From Candidatus Binataceae bacterium (GTDB lineage Bacteria; Desulfobacterota; Binatia; Binatales; Binataceae), in the NCBI GenBank assembly GCA_035508495.1, contig DATJMX010000037.1, positions 42,499 through 106,498 of the forward strand: a stretch of DNA of 64,000 nt, read 5' to 3'. The stretch's first letter is position 1, and each line of letters begins with the position of its first letter. Position numbers and translations under genes: made by a program. Below are positions 1 to 8,711 of this stretch, piece after piece. The notes under the pieces are model-generated. The model did not search any database and had not been told where the DNA came from. It saw only the letters and a list, made by a program, of their open reading frames with translations.

Positions 1-1
1 T

Positions 2-253
2 GCGCTTCATGTTGGCGCCGTGATGTATGGCAATATCGGCGCTCCCGACCGTCTGGACTTCACCGCGATCGGTCCCGCGGTCAATACTACCAGCCGAATC
101 CAGGAACTGTGCCGCACACTCGATTGTCCCGTCCTTATCTCCCGGGAGTTCGCCGCGCGCTGCGAAGAAGCTCTGACGCCCGTTGGCTACCATATTCTGC
201 GGGGCGTCGGCGAGCCGGCCGGACTATTCACCATTCGGGAACTGAGACCATAA
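2..253 (+). CDS. Class III adenylate/guanylate cyclase, C-terminal end (5' truncated by window)
   Basis: The reading frame is open from the first bases of the window and ends in a stop at 251-253, so only the last 83 residues or so are present. The visible pattern (LHVGAVMYGNIG, then RLDFTAIGPAVN, then ARIQ-like SRIQEL) is the C-terminal half of a class III nucleotidyl cyclase catalytic domain, including the conserved glycine-rich stretch and the asparagine/arginine of the transition-state region (PAVNTTSR). The family makes cAMP or cGMP. The substrate-determining and metal-binding residues lie upstream of the window and cannot be judged. An internal ATG at 20 is not the real start, because homology extends upstream of it. 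The FUSC gene follows 31 bases later on the same strand. Confidence 0.85.
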   Translation, partial: ALHVGAVMYGNIGAPDRLDFTAIGPAVNTTSRIQELCRTLDCPVLISREFAARCEEALTPVGYHILRGVGEPAGLFTIRELRP

Positions 254-284
254 TGCGATGCGCTGGCGAGCGGCGGAGTGAGAA

Positions 285-2576
285 GTGGCGGGCGTTGCAA
301 AGGACCTTCGAATAGTTCAATTCGCGAACTGGTTCGATCAGTTTGGAACATTCCTGGCAAGCGAGCTTGCGCCGACGCCGCGCAAACTCCGCACTGCGCT
401 CAGGTTCACTACAGTTGCGACCATTGGCACCGGCCTCGTCGCCGCCTGTCACGTATACAGTGAGTTTGGCGCATACATAGTTTGGCTGCTGGTCGGTGCG
501 GGGCCGATGATGTCGCCGCGCCGCGCGATTCAGTTTCTCATCGCCGAGGGTATCGCCCTCGCCGTATCTGTCGTCCTGGCCCGCGCCTTTGCCGACACGC
601 CATGGCTGATGGCGCCGCTGCTCTTCGCGTTGGTTTCATACGGTACGTACGTGGGAATGATTCGCAAGTTCGCTCCCGGATTGTTGTTGATCGAGGTCGT
701 TTGTCTCGGCAATTTCTACGACGTTGTCTTCGCGCCCGGTGACATCGGATGGAGCTCGGCCGGTGCGCTCGGCGGCAGCGCGCTCGCCTTCGGCATCCTT
801 GTACTGTTTGACAACTGGCTATGGCCGGATCCCGGTGATGCGATTCTGTTGGAATCTCTCTCCAGGAGCGTTGCGCAGGCACGTTTGCGCTTCCTGGCGG
901 CGGCCGATTACTACGTGGGTCGCTCCGGAACGCCACGTCCTAAACTTCCCCCGCCGACCTCCGATCTGCCTGCGCATATGACATTACTCGATCAGGCTTC
1001 TGCCGAGGGCGCTAGTCAGTATCGGCATGCGATCCTGCTGGCGGCGATCTCGCGCACGGCGCGAATCAACCTCGAAGTGGATCGCCTGGTATTCTCCGCC
1101 CGCGAACAGGTGCCGCACGCAGTGCGCGAGATGGTGCGGCCGGAGCTAATCGCGGCCGCACGCGGAATCGCGGAAGCCTTGGACGATTTTGCGCGGCAAC
1201 TCAGAGTCGACGTGCCCGTTGGCGTCGATCGAATGCCTCCCGCGCGAGCCCAGGCGCGAGCTGCGATGGACAAACTCTCGGCGCGGGTCCTCGAGGTTCG
1301 CCACGAATATATTCGTACCGCAGGCACGGCCGAGATCGAGAACTTCGCTGCCTTTACCGACTCGCTCGCGGTTCTGACCGCGCATCTGGAACGTTTGCTC
1401 GATGAGCCACCGCAGTCGCTGCCCAAGGCGACTTCCGAACTGGCTCCGCTATTCACTCTTTCGCCGAATCCCGACCTCGCTCGATACTCGTTAAAGGTTG
1501 GACTGTGCGCGGTGGTTGGATACGCAATCGGTCTGACGGCCCAGCGCCCGGAGCTTTCCACGATACTAACTACCGTGCTTATAACCGCACTACCCACTTA
1601 CGGCGCCGCAATGCGCAAGATGATTTTGCGGATCGTCGGCGCGTTGCTCGGCGGAATTGTGTCGCTGGTCGCGATCATTATAGTGTCGCCTAATTTCGAC
1701 AATCTGCCGTCATACATGATGACCGTGCTGGTTGTGTTTTTTGTCTCCGGCTATGCGTCCCTCACCAGCGGCCGCGTGTCATATGCGGGAAGGCAGATCG
1801 GTACAACTTTCACACTGGTATTCGCCGGGCTCAGCCCATCGATTGAGATTTATTCGCCGCTCTGGCGCATCTGGAGCATTCTCCTTGGAACTTTCGTAGT
1901 GGCTATTGCGACGCTGTTACTATGGCCGGTGTACGCCGGCGATTCGCTGTTGCCAAGGCTGCGCAGGGTAATTGAAGACACCTTGGCGCTCGCGCCGGGC
2001 GGTTCGGCGGCAGGCGACGACGAACAGATCTCGGAAGTGAACTCCGATACGATGCGCCTGCTGGCCGAGATTCTGCAGGTCGCCGATGACGCGCAACTCG
2101 AAGGGCGCAGCAGCATGGTTGATCACAACGCGATCGTCGAGGCGACTGGCGCATTGCGCCGGATCGCGAACAGGTTCGCGTCTATTTCAACCGGCAGAAT
2201 CTCCGTTCAACTGCCTCCGATAGATCCCGCGATAGAATCCGAACGCGGAGCTATTCTCGCTCCTATAGTCAAGCAACTGGAGAACTGGCTCGATTACTTC
2301 AAGAGCCCTCACTGCTTTAAACCCGCGATTGCCCACGCGGTCGCCAATGCCTACCGCCCGGAAGATCTTCGTATTCCGCTGGCGAGCTTTGGCTCGTGGA
2401 TCGAAGACGGCAGCTACGCGCGAGTCGAGAAATGGACACTCGATCAACGGCGCACGATTCTGGCCGAACTACAATCGATGCGGCGACTGGATTTTCTTAT
2501 AAACGATCTTAACCGCTGGCTGGCTCGGATTCCCGGCGCGCCTCCGAGCGCTCGTCCCGTTGCCCGACTGGGCTGA
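285..2576 (+). CDS. FUSC-family (aromatic acid/fusaric acid resistance-type) inner membrane exporter
   Basis: A 763-residue protein with two blocks of about six hydrophobic segments (roughly residues 35-190 and 405-560). Each block is followed by a long soluble, helix-rich stretch (about 190-400 and 560-763). This duplicated TM/cytoplasmic layout and length are typical of FUSC/AaeB-like transporters, which export aromatic acids and related compounds, usually with a periplasmic adaptor. No adaptor (HlyD type) is seen next to it. The GTG start at 285 is chosen because a GGAG lies six bases upstream and hydrophobic homology begins soon after. The gene is followed by, and nearly abuts, another membrane protein gene on the same strand. 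Substrate unknown. Confidence 0.85.
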   Translation: MAGVAKDLRIVQFANWFDQFGTFLASELAPTPRKLRTALRFTTVATIGTGLVAACHVYSEFGAYIVWLLVGAGPMMSPRRAIQFLIAEGIALAVSVVLARAFADTPWLMAPLLFALVSYGTYVGMIRKFAPGLLLIEVVCLGNFYDVVFAPGDIGWSSAGALGGSALAFGILVLFDNWLWPDPGDAILLESLSRSVAQARLRFLAAADYYVGRSGTPRPKLPPPTSDLPAHMTLLDQASAEGASQYRHAILLAAISRTARINLEVDRLVFSAREQVPHAVREMVRPELIAAARGIAEALDDFARQLRVDVPVGVDRMPPARAQARAAMDKLSARVLEVRHEYIRTAGTAEIENFAAFTDSLAVLTAHLERLLDEPPQSLPKATSELAPLFTLSPNPDLARYSLKVGLCAVVGYAIGLTAQRPELSTILTTVLITALPTYGAAMRKMILRIVGALLGGIVSLVAIIIVSPNFDNLPSYMMTVLVVFFVSGYASLTSGRVSYAGRQIGTTFTLVFAGLSPSIEIYSPLWRIWSILLGTFVVAIATLLLWPVYAGDSLLPRLRRVIEDTLALAPGGSAAGDDEQISEVNSDTMRLLAEILQVADDAQLEGRSSMVDHNAIVEATGALRRIANRFASISTGRISVQLPPIDPAIESERGAILAPIVKQLENWLDYFKSPHCFKPAIAHAVANAYRPEDLRIPLASFGSWIEDGSYARVEKWTLDQRRTILAELQSMRRLDFLINDLNRWLARIPGAPPSARPVARLG

Positions 2577-2625
2577 ACACTGTGTCGTCCAGCTCTCATC
2601 GGTCTGCCGCCCAGGGAGAGCCGCG

Positions 2626-4275
2626 ATGAGCGAGCAGAGCGGATTCTGGGAAGAGTTCCGCCACAAGATCGTTAACTACTCCTCGATGGATCGCGACGTT
2701 CGAATCGCATTCCAGAGCGGTTCAGCCACCGTCGTCATTGCGATCGTTCTCAACCTGTTTGGCGGCCATCTTGGCAGGGCGGTCCATACGCTGGCCGGCG
2801 ATATTCCAATCGCAACTCTACTATTTCTGATCGCGGGCGAAACTATAGTTGTTACGTTCATCGCGCTCGCGGTATTGCTGGTGCGCGGCCGCGCCAAGAC
2901 CACGATCGTATCGGTGCTTGCGACCCTTCTCGTTCTGGTGATGATCCTTAACGGCATCGAGTTGTGTCTGGGCCTTCTGGTCCCCGCGGCGCTGCTGAGT
3001 ATTTTCGCCGTGCTTGCCTCGAAACGACACTGGTCGACGATCCAAAGAGTTCAAGGTGCGATTACCGTAGCCTTCACGACCATCGCAACGATCGAAATCT
3101 ACGCAGCCGCGGGATATCATGTCATAGCCATAAGTATTCTCGGTTTTCAGGCGACTGCGGCGATGTTCGGTCTGTTCATGGCGGCAACTGACATCGCCGA
3201 AATCGCAATGCTGGCATCGGAGGCCGCAACCCGAGGTATCAGGAAGCTGGGTCACTCGAGAGTACCGGTCGTGGTGATAACGCTTTTCTCGATCGCAATG
3301 AATGTTTGGGTGACAACTCGCTTCGTAGCTGGCTCGGGCACGATTCTGGCCGCGGCCATCGGTAGCGGTCTCGGTATTGGTATGTGGATAGGGTTGATCT
3401 ACCTGATGCTCCGGAGGTCGCATAAACGATTGACGCAAATCCCGCCGCACATTGGATACCGGCCACTGCTCGTGGTCGTTGCGCTCTATTTTGTCACATT
3501 GCAAGCCGGACTGATGTGGCGCTTTATCAGTAATCCAGTTACATACGACCCGGCGCAGATGTTCAGCTATTCCAAGGTCTTCATCTTTCCCTTTCTTGTC
3601 TTCGTGGTCGCAGTTGTATTGTTTTACGCGGTCGGTGGACGATCGCGGCATCGGTTCGCTTTTTTCGGCCTCGGAGCCTCAATTGGCATGATGTGGTTCC
3701 TGGACTACTCGAGCCACGGCGAAGCATTCGTCGATGTCTACTACTCAGTGGCGGTTGGCACGTTGCTCATGTTGCTGTTTGCTCTGGTCCGGAGGATACC
3801 GCGGTTTGTCGGTTACGGTATGCTGCTGTGCGAGTTGAATATTTGTTTCCTGCTTTATGGATTACTAGTGCTCGCATTTTTGTCCGCGCGTGGAAGCCCG
3901 GGACGACTTACCGTGCCGCAAGCACTGGTGGTATTCGCAGCACTCGCGTGGGATATTCTCTCCTCCGGCGAGATCGCCAGCAATGTGCATACGACGCGGG
4001 TTCCGCGACTCGCGCGCGTGTCATTTTTCTTTGCTTACGTGATCAGCGTCGCTTTGCTCGTCATGGCCTCCACGACGAGCCATCTCGTAAACCCTTTCAA
4101 CGCAAAGGAAGTCGAAGGGCTCTTCGAGTCTGAGCCGCTGGTAGCAACCGGCCTGGCGCTCTTGGGCGCGCCATTTTTTATCTTCATTTACTCGCTCCGG
4201 ATACGACACCTCCTTGAATCCGACGAGGGCGCCGAACCGCCGCGGGTGGCGCATTCCGGAGGCGCGACAGCCTAG
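2626..4275 (+). CDS. Polytopic integral membrane protein of unknown function
   Basis: An open frame extends back to an ATG at 2560 inside the FUSC gene, but the start at 2626 is preferred. AGGGAG lies at 2613-2618, and the protein then begins MSEQSGFWEEF, followed by a short amphipathic segment and many membrane helices. The 549-residue product shows about 13 hydrophobic segments spread along its whole length, with a short charged tail (residues about 530-549), and no motif I recognise. The gap from the FUSC stop is only 49 bases, so the two genes are probably cotranscribed, and a shared transport or envelope role is plausible. I cannot name a family. A long antisense open frame (2821-3651) overlaps it and is a composition artefact. 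Confidence 0.75.
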   Translation: MSEQSGFWEEFRHKIVNYSSMDRDVRIAFQSGSATVVIAIVLNLFGGHLGRAVHTLAGDIPIATLLFLIAGETIVVTFIALAVLLVRGRAKTTIVSVLATLLVLVMILNGIELCLGLLVPAALLSIFAVLASKRHWSTIQRVQGAITVAFTTIATIEIYAAAGYHVIAISILGFQATAAMFGLFMAATDIAEIAMLASEAATRGIRKLGHSRVPVVVITLFSIAMNVWVTTRFVAGSGTILAAAIGSGLGIGMWIGLIYLMLRRSHKRLTQIPPHIGYRPLLVVVALYFVTLQAGLMWRFISNPVTYDPAQMFSYSKVFIFPFLVFVVAVVLFYAVGGRSRHRFAFFGLGASIGMMWFLDYSSHGEAFVDVYYSVAVGTLLMLLFALVRRIPRFVGYGMLLCELNICFLLYGLLVLAFLSARGSPGRLTVPQALVVFAALAWDILSSGEIASNVHTTRVPRLARVSFFFAYVISVALLVMASTTSHLVNPFNAKEVEGLFESEPLVATGLALLGAPFFIFIYSLRIRHLLESDEGAEPPRVAHSGGATA

Positions 4276-4298
4276 TAGTGCGCTCGTCGCGCGCAGTT

Positions 4299-4808
4299 CT
4301 ATAGTTTCTCTGCGTCAATCAGAACGGCCGCGATGATCGCGGGTTCCTTGCCCTTGTTTATCCAGGCATGGTTGGTGCCGCGCTGCACGACTACGTCGAA
4401 GGGCTTCAACTTGACCTCACCGCGATCGAGCATCAGCGTAACCTCTCCCGAGAGCAGGATTACATAGTCAACAGTCTTTGTTTTATGCATGCCGGGATCG
4501 CGCGTGGTGTCGGGACGGCAGTGCTCCGCGCGCATCTGGGCGAACATTTTCGCGGTGGCAGCTTCGCGTTCTTCGCGCGAGACTTTCGGATCTTCGGGAG
4601 CAATGACCGCATAGCGGAAGATACTGCCCAACGGCGCGGGCTCGAGCATATTGACCGATTGCGCCGCATCGCCCGCACTCTTGTTGTCGGCAGGCGCGCC
4701 GGCCGTTTGCCAATACGCACCGAATTGCGTTGCTGGTCCATCGACTACTACGATCGATTTACCTTCGGCGTCGTGGCCAGTGACTATTCGACGGAACTGC
4801 GGTGCCAT
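4299..4808 (-). CDS. Cupin-domain protein
   Basis: A 169-residue protein. The C-terminal half carries the two cupin motifs in degenerate form: HKTKTVDYVILLSGEVTLML (motif 1, with His and Glu) and, about 20 residues on, a motif-2-like stretch ending in a histidine (RGTNHAWINKG). Small cupins of this type are often enzymes or sensors that bind a divalent metal in a beta-barrel; the N-terminal half resembles those annotated near catabolic dehydrogenases and hydrolases. The ATG at 4808 is supported by GGAGG seven bases upstream on the minus strand. It is divergent from the alpha/beta hydrolase gene that starts at 4949 and convergent with the membrane protein gene. Substrate not deducible. Confidence 0.8.
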   Translation of the reverse strand: MAPQFRRIVTGHDAEGKSIVVVDGPATQFGAYWQTAGAPADNKSAGDAAQSVNMLEPAPLGSIFRYAVIAPEDPKVSREEREAATAKMFAQMRAEHCRPDTTRDPGMHKTKTVDYVILLSGEVTLMLDRGEVKLKPFDVVVQRGTNHAWINKGKEPAIIAAVLIDAEKL

Positions 4809-4948
4809 AACAAAACCTCCGATCGGAAGCTAACTCCGGCGCGCTCGGGTGAGCAAGCAAAAAAGTCCCGATTGACGGTTTCAGGAATTCATCCGATGGT
4901 GCTAAGACTCAGACGACCCAGCAACACAATTTGGAGGAGTAGGCGATT

Positions 4949-5848
4949 ATGGCTGCTGCAGCTCCCAAGGCTTTCGAACACGAGATCGAAATCGAAGACG
5001 TGGAATATCTCCGTCACGGAAATATTGGCCTGCAGGCGCGACTCTTCAAGCCGCGCGCGCAGGGCCCGTTTCCTGCGATCGTTGAGCTGCACGGCGGCGC
5101 CTGGTGCCTCGGCGATCGGAAAAACGATGACCGCATCAACGAGCAACTCGCACGAAGGGGTATTCTCGTCGCGGCACTGGATTTTCGCGTGCCTCCCGTC
5201 GCTTCATATCCGGCATCGGTTGTCGACATCAACTACGGCATCCGCTGGCTCAAGTCGAAGGCCGCCGGGCTGCAAACGCGTCCTGACATGGTGTGCACGT
5301 TTGGAATTTCGAGCGGAGGTCATCAAGCGATGCTACTCGGGATGCGCCCGGCCGATTTGCGCTATACCTCAATTCCGCTTTCCGGTGACGCTAGCGTACG
5401 TGGCGTTATCATGGGCGCGCCCGTGATCGATCCGATCGGACGTTATCGCTACGCGAAGGGACTCAAGGAAAAGGGCAATCCTCCGCCCTTCGTCGACATG
5501 GTGCTGCCGCTCCATGACAAGTACTGGAAGACCGAAGATGCGATGAGCGAGGCGAGTCCAGTGCAGATCCTCGAGCGAGGCGAGCGCGTCGAGACACCTC
5601 CCGTGCTTTACATCCAGGACTCGCGCGACATCGTGCATCCTCGCGCACAGTTGGACCGGTTCGTCGAGCTCTATCGCAAGGCCGGCGGTACGGTGGAGCT
5701 GGAATTGTCGGAGGGCGCCGCCGATGCGTTCGCGCCGCGCAACCCGGCCCAGCCTATGGGCGCGGGTTACGAGCGCGATGCATCGTCGACGTCGACGTCG
5801 CAGACGGTAGAGAAAATGGTCGCGTTCGTTCGGGCGCAAACGCGCTAG
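4949..5848 (+). CDS. Alpha/beta hydrolase of the esterase/lipase (HSL-BD-FAE) type, catalytic His not evident
   Basis: A 299-residue protein. The oxyanion-hole motif HGGAW is near residue 49, the nucleophile elbow GISSGG near residue 117, and the acid motif is in DSRDIVHP near residue 230. The region where the catalytic His should sit (normally G-x-P/G-H-G/A-F) reads EGAADAF, with Asp in the His position, so the triad looks incomplete. A Ser/Thr-rich stretch follows (SSTSTSQT). Start ATG at 4949 has GGAGGAG nine bases upstream. The family hydrolyses short acyl esters or lactones. It sits beside the amidohydrolase/P450 cluster but faces the opposite direction. It may be a non-catalytic or altered-specificity member. 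Confidence 0.8.
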   Translation: MAAAAPKAFEHEIEIEDVEYLRHGNIGLQARLFKPRAQGPFPAIVELHGGAWCLGDRKNDDRINEQLARRGILVAALDFRVPPVASYPASVVDINYGIRWLKSKAAGLQTRPDMVCTFGISSGGHQAMLLGMRPADLRYTSIPLSGDASVRGVIMGAPVIDPIGRYRYAKGLKEKGNPPPFVDMVLPLHDKYWKTEDAMSEASPVQILERGERVETPPVLYIQDSRDIVHPRAQLDRFVELYRKAGGTVELELSEGAADAFAPRNPAQPMGAGYERDASSTSTSQTVEKMVAFVRAQTR

Positions 5849-5868
5849 TATTTCTCCACGCGGAAATC

Positions 5869-6990
5869 CTAGTTCGCGATCCCGTATAGCTCCGCGACGT
5901 TGTCGTGGAGGATCCAGTTCTTTTCGTCCTGCGTGAGCGATTGCGAATGCTTTTGCAGCAGCTCCTGCGAATTAGGCCACGTCGAATCGCTGTGCGGGAA
6001 GTCGTTCGCCCACATGAGGCGATGCGGATTCAGCATGTCGGTGCTCTTGAACGCTACCCAGTCGTCCTGGAATGTCGTGTAGATATTCTCGCGAAAATAC
6101 TCACTCGGCACCTTCGAGAGCTTCGCCATATCGAGCCAATAGCGATGCCGATCGTAGGCGTGGTCCATCCGGTACATGAAATGCGGAACCCATCCGGCGT
6201 CCGCCTCGACGCAGGCGATCTTGAGTTTCGGATGACGCTCAAAGACGCCGCCGAGTATGAACATCCCCATGATGTCCTGGTTGCCCCGGATAATTGACAT
6301 GAAGGAGTTGGCCTTTGGTCCGCGCGGAGGATTCGCGACGCCCTCGCGCGAGGTCAGGATGTGAAAGCTGAGCGGCATCTTGAGGGAAATCGCGGCCTCG
6401 AAGAACTCGTCGTAGATTTTGCTGTCGTAATCCTCGAGGGTCGGAAAGCCCGGCATCATCACGCCGCGCAGACCCATGGACTTCATCTTTTCGAGGTCGT
6501 TGATGCCCTCCTCCGGCGTGCGCATCGCGGTCTGGCCGAGGCCGAGCAGCCGATCCGGATGCGGGCTGCAATACTCGGCGATCCAGATGTTGTACGCATC
6601 GAAGCAGGCCTTCTTGTAGTCGGCATCGGGATGATTGCAGAGCACCATGCCGACACTGGGGTAGATCACTTCGGCATCGACACCATCGCGATCCTGGTCG
6701 GCCATGCGCGCCTCGGGATCCCATCCGCCGCGATGAAGATCGTCGAACTTGGCGAATCGCGCCGAAGTCGCCAGGCCCTCGGCGGGCACACCGGCCGCGG
6801 CAACGAGGCCCATCGGGATGGTCTGCTTCATGCCGTCGATCACATATACGTCGCCGCCTTTTTCCTGCCACACGACGCGCGGGGCGGTGTCTTTATACTT
6901 GCTATCGATTCGCGCGATGTAGGTATCAGGCGGCTCCATGATGTGCGAATCGGAGGAGATAATGGGCTTATTGATCACATTGTTTGCCAT
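5869..6990 (-). CDS. Amidohydrolase-2 (PF04909) metal-dependent hydrolase/decarboxylase
   Basis: A 373-residue protein with the amidohydrolase-2 hallmarks: an N-terminal DSH motif (SSDSHIMEP), a mid-protein SFHI histidine, and the C-terminal NDFPHSD motif with the metal-binding Asp/His. Members act as decarboxylases or hydrolases on ring compounds (aminocarboxymuconate-semialdehyde decarboxylase type), and many paralogues occur in organisms degrading aromatic or terpenoid compounds. The ATG at 6990 has GGGAG nine bases upstream. It is the last gene of a minus-strand operon (P450, LLM oxidoreductase, D-aminoacylase-like, this gene), 37 bases after the preceding gene. A second, more distant paralogue lies at 11969-13156. 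Substrate unknown. Confidence 0.9.
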   Translation of the reverse strand: MANNVINKPIISSDSHIMEPPDTYIARIDSKYKDTAPRVVWQEKGGDVYVIDGMKQTIPMGLVAAAGVPAEGLATSARFAKFDDLHRGGWDPEARMADQDRDGVDAEVIYPSVGMVLCNHPDADYKKACFDAYNIWIAEYCSPHPDRLLGLGQTAMRTPEEGINDLEKMKSMGLRGVMMPGFPTLEDYDSKIYDEFFEAAISLKMPLSFHILTSREGVANPPRGPKANSFMSIIRGNQDIMGMFILGGVFERHPKLKIACVEADAGWVPHFMYRMDHAYDRHRYWLDMAKLSKVPSEYFRENIYTTFQDDWVAFKSTDMLNPHRLMWANDFPHSDSTWPNSQELLQKHSQSLTQDEKNWILHDNVAELYGIAN

Positions 6991-7027
6991 ATTCGAAGCT
7001 CCCAGTTTTGGAATAGTAACTTGCTAT

Positions 7028-8701
7028 TTATGAATGCAGCACCGCGCCAGGCGTCGCGCCGGTGTAGCGGCCGTCTTTGTAAACCGGCACGCCGTTGACG
7101 AAAGTGTGAATCACCCCGGTCGCCGGCATGATCAGACGCCTGCCACCGCCGGGCAGATCGTCGGTCATCGTGCCGCGCCGCGCCGATCCGACGGTAGCGG
7201 GATCGAAGATCGCGATATCGGCGTTGTTGCCGGCCGCGAGACGGCCGCGCCCCTTGAGCCCGAAGAAATCCGCCGGCTCCGACGTGAGCCGCTTGACCGC
7301 ATATTCCAGCGTGATCGCCTCAAGCTCGCGCACCCAGTGCCCGAGCAGGTACGTGCAGTAGCCCGCGTCGCAGAGCAGGCTCACGTGCGCGCCCGCATCG
7401 GACAGCCCGATCATCGGACGCGGATCGTTGATCAACTTCGCGAGTCGCTCTTCGTTGTTGTTGAAGATCGCCTGCGCGAACGAGATGTTGAGGTCGTCCT
7501 CGATCGCGAGATCGAGCATCGTCTCGAATTCCTGGCCTTCGCGGCCGCGATCGCGCGCGATCTCCGCGACGGTCTTGCCCACCAGGCCTTTCAGCTCCGG
7601 CCGGCTGACATCGCAGACCTCGACGCGCTTCCAATTGCGCCTCAGAACGCCGCGGCTCATCTCGTCAACGACGGCGGCGCGAAACTCGGGATCGGCGTAG
7701 AGCTTCTTGAGCTTCTCGGGCGGCTGATCGACAGCCGGCTGCCACGATTTCATCAGCGAAAACGACATGCCGGTTTTGAATTCGATTTCCGCGATCAGCG
7801 GACGGCAAGTCATCTGCGGAATCGCGCCGCGTTTGATTAGCGGTTCGGCGCGGTCGAGCGTCTCGGCGCTCGCGTTCGGCCTGTCCTCGAGGTCGAAGAT
7901 CGCAAGCCACGTGATTGGCCGCTCGCCTTCATCGAGCAGGAACTTCAGCAGATCGATCTCGTGATCCTGAATATGGCCGAAGTTCTGCGTCAGCGTGATC
8001 TCGATCACGCCCTTGCCGAGGGCGCGTAGCACGCGCGCATAGGCGCCGAGCTCAGCGCGATCCGCCAGGCGGCAGGCAAGGGGCCGTCCTTTATATCCGA
8101 CGTGCTGGACGCCCGTCGTGTGCGATACGCCGAGCGCGCCCGCACTGATCGCCTCGCGCAGAAGCGCCGAGATTTGCTCGGTCTCGGCGGACGTTGCGGC
8201 ACGCTCCATCGAATCCTCGCCCATCACGTAATGGCGAAACGGCGTGAGCGGTGCGAGGAACCCCAGGTTGATCGCGCTGCCGCGGCGTCCCGCCGCTTCC
8301 ATGTAGCTGGGAAAGCTCTCCCAATCCCACGTGATGCCACGCTTGAGGACGTCGTACGGAATTGCTTCGACGTTGACGAGATCGAGCGCCGCGATATCGT
8401 GCGCCTTCGGCAGACAGGGCGCGAGGCCGACACCGCAGTTTCCCATCACGACGCTGGTGACTCCGTGCCACGACGAGGGCGTGATCTGCGAGTCCCAGCA
8501 GATCTGCGCATCGTAGTGCGTGTGCGGATCGACGAAGCCGGGCGCGACGACGAGGCCATAGGCATCGACGATCTGCGCGGCGCCGCCGGTGATCTTGCCG
8601 ATCTCGGCGACCTTGCCGTCTTTCACGGCGACGTCTGCGACGCGGCGCGGCGCTCCCGTTCCGTCAACCACAGTTCCATTCTTGATTAGCAAGTCGTACA
8701 T
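7028..8701 (-). CDS. N-acyl-D-amino-acid deacylase/D-aminoacylase-like amidohydrolase
   Basis: A 557-residue protein beginning MYDLLIKNGTVVDGTG, the typical N-terminal beta-sandwich of amidohydrolase-3 proteins. HTHYDAQ metal ligands (near residue 60) and a SVVMGNCGVG segment (near residue 85) follow, the latter characteristic of the D-aminoacylase subgroup. SDAGAH near residue 430 supplies the catalytic Asp. The family hydrolyses N-acyl-D-amino acids or cyclic amides using zinc. The ATG at 8701 has a GAGG about eight bases upstream, and the LLM gene stop is only ten bases upstream, so the two are surely cotranscribed. In this genomic setting the true substrate may be a cyclic amide or lactone intermediate of the P450/LLM pathway rather than a D-amino acid; that is inference. 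Confidence 0.88.
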   Translation of the reverse strand: MYDLLIKNGTVVDGTGAPRRVADVAVKDGKVAEIGKITGGAAQIVDAYGLVVAPGFVDPHTHYDAQICWDSQITPSSWHGVTSVVMGNCGVGLAPCLPKAHDIAALDLVNVEAIPYDVLKRGITWDWESFPSYMEAAGRRGSAINLGFLAPLTPFRHYVMGEDSMERAATSAETEQISALLREAISAGALGVSHTTGVQHVGYKGRPLACRLADRAELGAYARVLRALGKGVIEITLTQNFGHIQDHEIDLLKFLLDEGERPITWLAIFDLEDRPNASAETLDRAEPLIKRGAIPQMTCRPLIAEIEFKTGMSFSLMKSWQPAVDQPPEKLKKLYADPEFRAAVVDEMSRGVLRRNWKRVEVCDVSRPELKGLVGKTVAEIARDRGREGQEFETMLDLAIEDDLNISFAQAIFNNNEERLAKLINDPRPMIGLSDAGAHVSLLCDAGYCTYLLGHWVRELEAITLEYAVKRLTSEPADFFGLKGRGRLAAGNNADIAIFDPATVGSARRGTMTDDLPGGGRRLIMPATGVIHTFVNGVPVYKDGRYTGATPGAVLHS

Positions 8702-8711
8702 CGCGCTTACC

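Noticed and set aside
2821..3651. 276-residue minus-strand open frame inside the membrane protein gene
   Set aside because: Composition is Arg/Asp/Gln-rich and antisense to a clear polytopic membrane protein, so it is a shadow of the GC-biased frame.
7034..7840. 268-residue plus-strand frame inside the D-aminoacylase-like gene
   Set aside because: Antisense to a gene with clear amidohydrolase motifs; His/Arg/Leu-rich shadow.
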